Positions 1 to 6,730 of a DNA stretch of 7,689 nucleotides are shown one piece after another. Origin of the DNA: Ahrensia sp. (lineage in GTDB: Bacteria > Pseudomonadota > Alphaproteobacteria > Rhizobiales > Rhizobiaceae). A program made the position numbers and the translations under genes. Where the stretch lies: assembly GCA_024639025.1 (NCBI GenBank), contig JAHEJF010000066.1, positions 1 through 7,689 of the forward strand. The letters are read 5' to 3'. The number at the start of each line of letters is the position of its first letter. Within the stretch, counting starts at the first letter, position 1. The notes under the pieces are model-generated. The model saw only the letters and a list, made by a program, of their open reading frames with translations. It was not told the DNA's origin and ran no database searches.

Positions 1-4
1 TGCA

Positions 5-28
5 GCGCGGTTTCCGACCGAACCGCGC
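5..28. repeat. Perfect 8-bp inverted repeat (stem-loop), no visible T-tract
   Basis: GCGCGGTT at 5-12 is the exact reverse complement of AACCGCGC at 21-28, with an 8-base spacer, so the transcript of either strand could form a very GC-rich hairpin. Reading plus, the bases after the stem (ACAACATGG) are not a T-tract. Reading minus, only four bases remain before the window edge and they are TGCA. It lies 58 bases beyond the stop of the minus-strand small gene and could be part of its terminator, or of a gene end to the left. Neither can be shown. The rest of 1-86 has no recognisable gene. Confidence 0.45.
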
Positions 29-86
29 ACAACATGGCTTGAGATTACTGCGACCGAACTTGGTTTGTTTTGCACGGGAATGAGGC

Positions 87-344
87 CTAGCGTCCGAGAA
101 AATCAAGGAGCCAGATTGCCAGCAATATGAATGCAATCACTGACAGTCCGCGTCCGACGCGCTTGGCCCAAACTTCAACCTGATCGGATTGGTCTCCGTC
201 TTTCCCAGCGAAATGCTCACGTGCCTTGTTGGCCTGACGCACGAAAGAAGAAGTGCCAACAATCTCCGACTCGGTTGAAACACGCTCCAACACGCGTTCG
301 GATTCGCGTTGGCTTTCCTCTGGTGATTTATGCTTCTCGGCCAT
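87..344 (-). CDS. Small single-pass (C-tail-anchored) membrane protein, function unknown
   Basis: This is an 85-residue protein beginning MAEKHKSPEESQ. I chose the ATG at 342-344 because GGGGAG lies seven bases upstream of it (352-357). Two upstream in-frame ATGs (377 and 365) would add 11 or 7 residues but would put this ribosome-binding site inside the coding sequence. Residues 1-62 are charged and hydrophilic (many E, K, R, S, Q) and probably partly helical, with a central stretch GTSSFVRQANKAREHF. Residues about 66-82 (LSVIAFILLAIWLLDF) form one hydrophobic helix, followed only by LGR. Basic residues just before the helix (AKRVGRG) suggest by the positive-inside rule that the N-terminal part faces the cytoplasm. 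There is no signal peptide, cysteine motif or catalytic motif. It is transcribed divergently from the glutamate dehydrogenase gene. I do not recognise a named family. Similar short proteins with a C-terminal helix are common among hypothetical proteins of alphaproteobacteria. That it is a gene is likely from the start signal and the protein-like composition; its role is unknown. Confidence 0.75.
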   Translation of the reverse strand: MAEKHKSPEESQRESERVLERVSTESEIVGTSSFVRQANKAREHFAGKDGDQSDQVEVWAKRVGRGLSVIAFILLAIWLLDFLGR

Positions 345-351
345 TGGCAAT

Positions 352-357
352 CTCCCC
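352..357 (-). promoter_or_regulatory. Ribosome-binding site that sets the start of the small membrane protein
   Basis: Read on the minus strand, GGGGAG is followed by seven bases (ATTGCCA) and then ATG. This is a good Shine-Dalgarno match at normal spacing, and it is the reason for preferring the start at 344 over the longer in-frame alternatives at 365 and 377. Confidence 0.7.
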
Positions 358-363
358 GGAAGC

Positions 364-393
364 ATAGTAGCGCGCAAGCAAAGCTAAGCGCAA
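364..393 (-). promoter_or_regulatory. Candidate sigma-70-type promoter for the small membrane protein
   Basis: On the minus strand TTGCGC (393-388) and TACTAT (369-364) are separated by 18 bases. Each matches the -35 and -10 consensus at four of six positions. Transcription would start about 10-15 bases before the GGGGAG site, giving a very short leader. Matches of this quality occur by chance, so this is only a candidate. Confidence 0.25.
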
Positions 394-424
394 TCCAAAC
401 GATGGACAATGGTCCTCGAGTTTC

Positions 425-438
425 ATTCAACATTGAAT
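425..438. promoter_or_regulatory. 14-bp inverted repeat in the divergent intergenic region, possible operator
   Basis: ATTCAA (425-430) and TTGAAT (433-438) are perfect 6-bp inverted arms around a CA centre. The element lies in the 178-bp region between the divergent small gene and the glutamate dehydrogenase gene, 84 bases before the dehydrogenase start. Its right arm coincides with a candidate -35 element. A dimeric regulator binding here could affect both genes. No known binding-site consensus is matched with confidence, and an AT-rich palindrome of this size can arise by chance. Confidence 0.35.
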
Positions 439-461
439 AAAAATTTGCTGCAACGGAAAAT
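433..461 (+). promoter_or_regulatory. Candidate promoter for the glutamate dehydrogenase gene
   Basis: TTGAAT (433-438) and GAAAAT (456-461) are separated by 17 bases, each with four of six consensus matches. This would give a leader of roughly 55 bases before the ATG at 523. The -35 half overlaps the right arm of the 425-438 inverted repeat. It is a weak motif match, supported mainly by its position. Confidence 0.25.
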
Positions 462-522
462 CTCTCTGCTAAGGTGACGGTAACTCGGCTACCAAAAGCC
501 AGAAGAAACCTGGGGGATCAAC

Positions 523-3500
523 ATGCCAAAAGCGCTGACCGCAACTGCAAAACGTGTTCTGAAGGCTGTTGCCAAGGACATGACCAAGGATGAAATATCG
601 GTTGCCGAGCCCATTCTGGCTGATGCCCATACTGACGATTTGAGCGCCGTGCAGGCCGCGGCGCTCGCCGAGTCTATACGCTTGACCACCAAAGCACTGG
701 CGAGCCACGGCAAGGGAAAATCCATCGTTCAGGTCGAAACATTGGACCAAGGCCTTCGCGAACCGATGACTGTCGTCTCCATCGTCAACGACGATATGCC
801 ATTTCTCTTTGATTCGGTGCTGGGCGAAATCAATGACTTTGCAGATGACGTGAAATTGGTCGTCCACCCCATTCTCGATGTTGCGCATCAGGGCAAGAGT
901 TTCGAAGTTATCGACAAGTCGCGCCCGGGTTTGGCGCGCGAGAAAACACTGCGCACAAGTGTCATCATCGCATTTATCGAGCCTTTGGGAAAGAAAGCAG
1001 AAAAAGCGCTTCTTGGTGAAATCAAATCGACATTGGAACAAGTCAAGGCGGCAGTGCGCGACTGGCAGCCCATGCAGGGAAAGATGGACAATCTTGTTGC
1101 GACATTGAGGGAAGGTGTAACACCGGCGCGTAAATCAGACGTCACAGAAGCGCTAGAATTTCTGACCTGGTTGCGTGACGATAATTTCACATTCCTTGGC
1201 ATTCGCGAATACGATTACGTCGGCGGAGAGAAACGCGGACAACTGGTTCGAGCCGACATTCCTGCATTGGGCATTCTCAGCGATCCAGAAATTCGCGTGA
1301 TGAGGCGTGGCGCTGAGTCGGTGACCACCACAGACGAAATTCGAGCCTTTCTCAACAGTCGCGATGTTCTGATTGTGTCCAAGGCGAATGTGAAATCTGT
1401 CGTTCATCGACGCACTTACATGGACTATATCGGCGTCAAAAAATACGATGACAAGGGCAAGCTATCGGGCGAAGTCCGCATCGTTGGCCTTTTCACTTCG
1501 GCCGCCTATACACGCTCGGTCAAGCGTGTGCCTTTCATCAGATCGAAGGTCGAGAGCGTCATTACACGTTCCGAATATGATGCCAGCAGCCATTCAGGCA
1601 AAGCTCTTCTGAACATTCTGGAATCCTATCCGCGGGACGAGCTGTTCCAGATGGACGTCCTGACCTTGATGCGAAATGCCGAAGCCATTCTGGCGTTGGC
1701 GGACCGACCTCGCGTTCGGGTTCTAAGCCGGATTGATGCATTTGACCGCTTTGTTTCCATTATCGTCTACGTGCCGCGTGACAGATATTCTTCCGAAATT
1801 CGAGTGAAAATATGCAATGCGTTCGCACAGGCATATGATGGTCGGGTGTCGGCCTATTATCCTGCGTTTCCTGAAGGGAGTCTGGCTCGTGTCCATATCA
1901 TTATTGGCCGCAGTGCGGGCGAAACGCCCAATCCAACCCAGGCCAGCCTGGAGCGCATCGTCTCTGACATTATCCGAACCTGGACTGACAATCTGCGCAA
2001 TGAGCCCAATGTCGATCTGAACCTTGTAGCGCGCTACCAATTCCCTGATTCCTATCGGGATTCGGTCAGTGCAAGCCAGGCAGTTCAAGACATGGACTAT
2101 ATGAGCGGTTTGAGCAGTGACAATCCGATTGACGTCGACTTTTACGAAGGCAAGGGTGACGACAAAAGCAAGGCATCGGTTCGGATCTACCACATCGACG
2201 CACCAGTTCCGCTGTCAGAACGTGTTCCGGTGCTTGAGAATATGGGCTTCAAGGTCATAAGCGAACTGACCTACCAGATCCGTATTCCGTCAGCCACAGA
2301 TAATGAGCCTTCTTCGATCTGGTTGCATGAAATGCAGTTGGAAAATGCATCCGGCACGGAAGTTCCAATGCAGGATGAAGGGCGAATGTTTGAGGAAGGG
2401 TATCTTTCTGTCTGGCGCGGAGACAATGAAAGCGACCTCTACAACGGTTTGATATTGGCTGCAGGATTTAACCCCCGCGAAGCAAAGGTCATGCGTGCCT
2501 ACGGCCGGTTCCTCAAGCAAGCCGGAATTTCTTTTGGTCAGGATTATCTGGCGGGTGTGTTGATCAAACACAACATGATCGCCCGGCAATTGCTCGCATT
2601 GTTCGACGCCCGCTTCAATCCTGATTTGGCAGCTGATCCCAATGAGGACACCGCCGTGACGCAGAAACATATCAAGGCTGCGCTCGCCGACGGATTGACT
2701 GAGGTTCCCAATATTGACGAGGATCGCGTTATTCGACGCTTCCTCAATCTCATCGAAGCAACGCTACGCACAAATTACTACCAGCGCGACGCGAACGGAA
2801 ATCCTCGCGCAGACCTGGCAATGAAATTTGACCCGCATCAGATTGATGGCATTCCCGATCCCAAGCCTTATCGGGAGATTTATGTATTCGCACCAGATGT
2901 GGAGGGATTGCACCTGCGCTTTGGGCCTGTCGCCCGCGGTGGTTTGCGCTGGTCCGATCGCTCAGAAGACTATCGCACTGAAGTTCTGGGCCTGGTTAAG
3001 GCGCAACAAGTCAAGAATGCTGTGATCGTTCCGGTCGGATCGAAGGGTGCGTTCTTCCCCATGCGTCTGCCCAAGAACGGAACACGCGACGAAGTCTATG
3101 AGGCAGGCAGGTCTGCCTACATCACTTTCATCTCATCGTTGATTTCCCTGACAGACAATCTTGAAAGTGGCGAAATTGTTCCCCCAACACTCACAGTGCG
3201 CCATGACGATGATGATCCCTATCTGGTTGTTGCGGCCGACAAGGGCACAGCGGCATTTTCAGATACTGCCAACGGCATCTCACAGGATCAGGATTTCTGG
3301 CTGGACGATGCATTCGCGTCTGGTGGTTCAGCAGGTTACGATCACAAGAAAATGGGTATTACCGCTCGTGGCGCGTGGGAAGCTGTAAAGCGACACTTCC
3401 GCGAGTTGGACAAGGACATCCAGTCCGAGCCGTTCACCGTCATGGGTGTTGGTGACATGTCCGGCGATGTATTTGGCAATGGCATGCTGTTGTCGAAGCA

Positions 3501-5322
3501 AATCCGATTGATCGCAGCATTCGATCACCGCGATATCTTCATCGATCCCGATCCTGATCCAGCAACCAGCTACAAAGAACGCGAACGCCTGTTCAAAATG
3601 GGACGTTCCAGCTGGCAGGACTACAATGTCAAAAAACTCTCCAAAGGCGGCGGCATATTCCCGCGCAGCCAAAAGATCATCACGCTGTCCAAGGCTGCCG
3701 CCGATGCTATTGGTTTGGACAAGCTGCGCGCATCTCCCAATGAAATCTTGCAGGCCATACTGAAGATGGAAGTCGAACTGATGTGGTTCGGCGGTATCGG
3801 CACTTATATTCGCGCAAGTCACGAAACCAATGCTGATGCAGGCGACAAGGCCAACGATGCTATTCGCATAACCGCCAAGGAAGTTGGTGCCAAGGTGCTG
3901 GGCGAGGGTGCAAATCTCGGCGTCACCCAGCCAGCCCGCATTGAATATGGTCTGCTGGGTGGGCGTTGCAATTCGGACGCCATCGACAATTCCGCCGGCG
4001 TGAATTCATCGGATGTGGAGGTCAATATCAAAATCGCATTGGCACCCTCCATGCGCGATGGATCATTGCCTCGACCAAAACGCAACAAACTGCTTGAATC
4101 CATGACCGATACCGTTGCTGACCTGGTTTTGAAAAACAACTACGAACAGTCTCTGACCATTAGCCGGACAGCACAGAAAGGCGCTGCGAATTTGTCGGTT
4201 CAAGCACGTCTCATGGAATCGCTCGAACAGCGGGGCAAGTTGAACAGGGTGGTGGAAGACCTGCCCAGCGATGAGGTGATCGACGAGCGAAGGGCCAGTG
4301 ATCAAGGTCTGACACGATCCGAAATTGGCGTATTGCTGTCTTACACAAAGATTGTTCTGCTTGAAGATCTTGTCGCATCCAATCTGCTCGATGATCCATA
4401 TCTCGAAGCCGACCTGATGGGATATTTTCCGTCGCGCATGCAGAAGACTTTCGTCGAAAACATTCGTAATCACCGACTTCGGAGGGAGATCATTGGAACC
4501 GTGCTTGCCAATGAGACCGTCAACAAGGGTAGCCCTTCAATCATTAGCCGCTTTGAAGACGCAACCGGAACGCTGCCTGCAAAAATTGTGCAGGCTTACG
4601 TTGTGACGCGTGATGCTTACAAGCTGACCGCCCTTCACAATGCAGTCGATGCGCTCGACAATAAGATTTCCGGTGAACGACAGCTGGCAATTTACGACGA
4701 TCTCGCCAATGCGCAGAGAAATGCCATCAGTGAATACATCAAGAATTCAGGCGGACAATCAGATCTGAGTGCGGAGGTCGGGCATCTCAGTGATGCTTAC
4801 GCATCGCTTGAGCCGGAATTGCGAAATATCGTCCCAGAATACCTGCAAAACTGGATCAGGGAAAGACAAGCCATGTTCAAGGAAGATGGCTTGTCCGACA
4901 CAAATGCCCGACGACTGGCTCAGTTGCCCATAGCGGCGCTCACACCCGACATCTTGTATGTTGCAGACCGAACCGGCAATGATGTGAGCACAGCCGCTCG
5001 TGCATTTTTTGCAGTCACCAGCATATTCAAGATCGGGCGGCTTGAGCATCTCGCCGAACGACTGGACACTGAGGATTACTTCGACAGCCTTGCGCAAATG
5101 CGCGCTTTGGACACCATTCACTACGCGCGAAATGCGATTACAGCTGCAGCGCTGTCGGGCAAAAAGAAGGATCCTGAGGACGCCGTTGTTGACTGGGTCG
5201 AAGCCAATAAAACCCGTATCAGTCGCGTGCAAGAACGTATCTCGGATCTGACTGGCCAATCGGAGTTGACCGTGTCGCGCCTGACCGTGGCTGCGGGCTT
5301 GCTTACCGATTTGGTTGGATAA
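523..5322 (+). CDS. gdhB: NAD-specific glutamate dehydrogenase, large (about 180 kDa) class
   Basis: Cytoplasmic enzyme converting L-glutamate, NAD+ and water to 2-oxoglutarate, ammonium and NADH (EC 1.4.1.2), mainly for glutamate catabolism. The frame is intact at 1599 residues, normal for this class (Pseudomonas GdhB, Caulobacter GdhZ). The N-terminal half shows ACT-like regulatory modules at about 80-160, 394-465 and 550-590. The catalytic region carries RGGLRWSDR (805-813), KNAVIVPVGSKGAF (831-844), AADKGTAAFSD (904-914), GYDHKKMGIT (938-947), the nucleotide-binding GVGDMSGDVFGNG (975-987), GEGANLGVTQPARIEYG (1127-1143) and DNSAGVNSSDVEVN (1155-1168). By comparison with clostridial glutamate dehydrogenase, K831 and K841 correspond to K113 and K125, D906 probably to the catalytic aspartate, and R805 occupies the K89 position, as I recall is normal in the large class. 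The C-terminal helical domain begins near LTRSEIGVLLSY (about 1264). The ATG at 523 has GGGGGA five bases upstream. The UMF1 gene follows after 18 bases. The symbol follows Pseudomonas; Caulobacter uses gdhZ. Confidence 0.97.
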   Translation: MPKALTATAKRVLKAVAKDMTKDEISVAEPILADAHTDDLSAVQAAALAESIRLTTKALASHGKGKSIVQVETLDQGLREPMTVVSIVNDDMPFLFDSVLGEINDFADDVKLVVHPILDVAHQGKSFEVIDKSRPGLAREKTLRTSVIIAFIEPLGKKAEKALLGEIKSTLEQVKAAVRDWQPMQGKMDNLVATLREGVTPARKSDVTEALEFLTWLRDDNFTFLGIREYDYVGGEKRGQLVRADIPALGILSDPEIRVMRRGAESVTTTDEIRAFLNSRDVLIVSKANVKSVVHRRTYMDYIGVKKYDDKGKLSGEVRIVGLFTSAAYTRSVKRVPFIRSKVESVITRSEYDASSHSGKALLNILESYPRDELFQMDVLTLMRNAEAILALADRPRVRVLSRIDAFDRFVSIIVYVPRDRYSSEIRVKICNAFAQAYDGRVSAYYPAFPEGSLARVHIIIGRSAGETPNPTQASLERIVSDIIRTWTDNLRNEPNVDLNLVARYQFPDSYRDSVSASQAVQDMDYMSGLSSDNPIDVDFYEGKGDDKSKASVRIYHIDAPVPLSERVPVLENMGFKVISELTYQIRIPSATDNEPSSIWLHEMQLENASGTEVPMQDEGRMFEEGYLSVWRGDNESDLYNGLILAAGFNPREAKVMRAYGRFLKQAGISFGQDYLAGVLIKHNMIARQLLALFDARFNPDLAADPNEDTAVTQKHIKAALADGLTEVPNIDEDRVIRRFLNLIEATLRTNYYQRDANGNPRADLAMKFDPHQIDGIPDPKPYREIYVFAPDVEGLHLRFGPVARGGLRWSDRSEDYRTEVLGLVKAQQVKNAVIVPVGSKGAFFPMRLPKNGTRDEVYEAGRSAYITFISSLISLTDNLESGEIVPPTLTVRHDDDDPYLVVAADKGTAAFSDTANGISQDQDFWLDDAFASGGSAGYDHKKMGITARGAWEAVKRHFRELDKDIQSEPFTVMGVGDMSGDVFGNGMLLSKQIRLIAAFDHRDIFIDPDPDPATSYKERERLFKMGRSSWQDYNVKKLSKGGGIFPRSQKIITLSKAAADAIGLDKLRASPNEILQAILKMEVELMWFGGIGTYIRASHETNADAGDKANDAIRITAKEVGAKVLGEGANLGVTQPARIEYGLLGGRCNSDAIDNSAGVNSSDVEVNIKIALAPSMRDGSLPRPKRNKLLESMTDTVADLVLKNNYEQSLTISRTAQKGAANLSVQARLMESLEQRGKLNRVVEDLPSDEVIDERRASDQGLTRSEIGVLLSYTKIVLLEDLVASNLLDDPYLEADLMGYFPSRMQKTFVENIRNHRLRREIIGTVLANETVNKGSPSIISRFEDATGTLPAKIVQAYVVTRDAYKLTALHNAVDALDNKISGERQLAIYDDLANAQRNAISEYIKNSGGQSDLSAEVGHLSDAYASLEPELRNIVPEYLQNWIRERQAMFKEDGLSDTNARRLAQLPIAALTPDILYVADRTGNDVSTAARAFFAVTSIFKIGRLEHLAERLDTEDYFDSLAQMRALDTIHYARNAITAAALSGKKKDPEDAVVDWVEANKTRISRVQERISDLTGQSELTVSRLTVAAGLLTDLVG

Positions 5323-5340
5323 TCAGGGATCACGAACACC

Positions 5341-6714
5341 ATGACACCGACAGAGCCGTTGATGACACCCAGGGTCGACAAGAAGGGCATCTGGGGCTGG
5401 ATGTTATTTGATTGGGCGGCACAACCATTTCACACCCTGCTGATTACCTTTATTTTTGCGCGATACTTTGCTGCCGAAGTCGCACCGGATCCTGAAACTG
5501 GTCAGATTTGGTGGGGCTGGATGCTGGCCATCACCGGCATGTTCATCGCCATATTGTCTCCAATTCTGGGAGCAATCGCCGACACAACCGGTCCACGTAA
5601 ACCATGGATGGCGATGTTCACCTTGCTGACCATTATCGGGTGCAGCGCACTCTGGTTGGCGGTTCCCGGCGGTGGAGGAATCACATTTGCGATACTCGCC
5701 ATGTTCGGTATCGCGATGATTGGCATCGAATTCGCCGCTGTATTCAACAATGCTGTCATGCCCGATTTGGTTCCACGCGAAGAACTGGGCAAGCTCTCGG
5801 GTAACGGATGGGCACTCGGTTATCTGGGCGGTGTTGTGAGCCTTCTGGTGGTGCTGATTACAATGGTAGAGTCCAGCCCCGGTTCCGGTCAGACACTAAT
5901 CGGCCTCACACCCATTTTGGGATTGGTCGACGTGCCTTTCGGTGGTGAGCGCGCAACCGGACCTCTGACCGCCATATGGTTGCTAGTGTTCATTATTCCC
6001 TTCTTTGTTTTCACACCGGATTCACCAAAAGCCGTTGCGATGACCGGCGCGGTCTCCAACAGTTTGAGAAGTCTCTGGCAGACTATCAGGACGTTGCCGA
6101 GTAACACGAGCATGTTTGCCTATCTCGGCTCATCGATGTTCTATCGGGATGCCCTCAATGGTCTGTATGGTTTTGGCGGCATCTATGCCGGCGGCGTGCT
6201 GAACTGGGGCGCAACCCAGTTGGGGTTATTTGGTATTCTCGCTGCTGTGACTGGCGCAATTGGCGCTTGGTGGGGCGGGCGACTGGATGCCCGTTTCGGC
6301 CCCAAATTCGTTGTCACCTCGTCGATCATAATCTTGATCGTGGTCTGCATAATGATCGTCACGTCCGACAGAGATATGATTTTGTATATGCCGGTGACTG
6401 ATGTTCCGGGCGGCTTCGCGCCATCAGATATTATGTTCTACATCTGCGGTGCATTGATTGGAGCGGCCGGTGGCTCTGTCCAGGCGGCCTCTCGAACACT
6501 GATGGCCGACCAGGCTGATGAAGATAACATGACCGAGGCATTTGGCCTTTATGCACTTTCTGGAAAAGCCAGTTCTTTTCTTGCGCCTGCGCTTATCGCT
6601 ATCGTGACCGATATCAGCGGCAATCAACGCATAGGTATTATGCCACTGGTCGCACTCTTTGTTATTGGCCTTGCGCTGTTGCCCTGGGTCAAGCAACGTT
6701 CAGGTCACGGATAA
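5341..6714 (+). CDS. UMF1 family (Atg22-like) major facilitator transporter
   Basis: Inner-membrane transporter of 457 residues with about twelve predicted membrane helices, at roughly 29-48, 58-80, 90-108, 113-136, 156-176, 209-225, 258-284, 290-311, 322-341, 363-384, 402-424 and 431-450. Family features are the opening WGWMLFDWAAQPF (18-30), which replaces the YDWANSAF form common in other UMF1 proteins; GAIADTTGPRKPWM (77-90) in the loop after helix 2; FNNAVMPDL (135-143); SGNGWALGYLGG (153-164); FYRDALNGLYGFGGIYAGG (267-285); GGSVQAASR (377-385); and the diagnostic EAFGLYALSGKASSF (399-413). UMF1 proteins are homologous to yeast Atg22, which exports amino acids from the vacuole. Bacterial substrates are mostly unknown, so none is assigned. 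It lies 18 bases after the glutamate dehydrogenase stop, so the two are probably co-transcribed. The ATG at 5341 has AGGGA eleven bases upstream, rather far. An in-frame ATG at 5362 has only AGAG six bases upstream, so the true start could be seven residues later. The gene is intact. Confidence 0.9.
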   Translation: MTPTEPLMTPRVDKKGIWGWMLFDWAAQPFHTLLITFIFARYFAAEVAPDPETGQIWWGWMLAITGMFIAILSPILGAIADTTGPRKPWMAMFTLLTIIGCSALWLAVPGGGGITFAILAMFGIAMIGIEFAAVFNNAVMPDLVPREELGKLSGNGWALGYLGGVVSLLVVLITMVESSPGSGQTLIGLTPILGLVDVPFGGERATGPLTAIWLLVFIIPFFVFTPDSPKAVAMTGAVSNSLRSLWQTIRTLPSNTSMFAYLGSSMFYRDALNGLYGFGGIYAGGVLNWGATQLGLFGILAAVTGAIGAWWGGRLDARFGPKFVVTSSIIILIVVCIMIVTSDRDMILYMPVTDVPGGFAPSDIMFYICGALIGAAGGSVQAASRTLMADQADEDNMTEAFGLYALSGKASSFLAPALIAIVTDISGNQRIGIMPLVALFVIGLALLPWVKQRSGHG

Positions 6715-6730
6715 CCATGTGCGTTGGGCT

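Noticed and set aside
1..42. Possible plus-strand gene end, open from the left edge to TGA at 40-42 (13 residues)
   Set aside because: Other frames are also open for a similar or longer distance at the edge, and 13 residues with no motif cannot support a gene call.
131..367. 78-codon plus-strand open frame overlapping the small membrane protein gene
   Set aside because: The product is rich in Arg and Pro with no protein-like pattern, while the opposite strand has a well-placed ribosome-binding site, a charged domain and a membrane helix.
403..414. GGAC-AATG-GTCC inverted repeat in the divergent region
   Set aside because: The arms are 4 bp, too short to separate from chance without conservation data.
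487..500. GGCT-ACCAAA-AGCC inverted repeat in the leader of glutamate dehydrogenase
   Set aside because: The arms are only 4 bp, which is expected by chance, and no riboswitch or attenuator architecture surrounds it.
345..522. CcrM methylation sites (GANTC) or CtrA boxes (TTAA-N7-TTAA) upstream of glutamate dehydrogenase, as expected if it were cell-cycle controlled in the manner of Caulobacter gdhZ
   Set aside because: I read through the intergenic region and found no GANTC and no TTAA, so the sequence gives no support for such control.
469..1041. 190-codon open frame on the minus strand opposite the start of glutamate dehydrogenase
   Set aside because: It is antisense to a strongly conserved gene, its product is rich in Cys, Phe and His with no family resemblance, and I see no good ribosome-binding site. 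It is a shadow of the real reading frame, as are the other minus-strand frames at 1723-2193, 3328-3822, 4063-4473 and 4759-5259.
6694..6726. CAACG...CGTTG inverted repeat across the UMF1 stop codon as a possible bidirectional terminator
   Set aside because: The arms are only 5 bp with a 23-base loop and no T-tract on either side.
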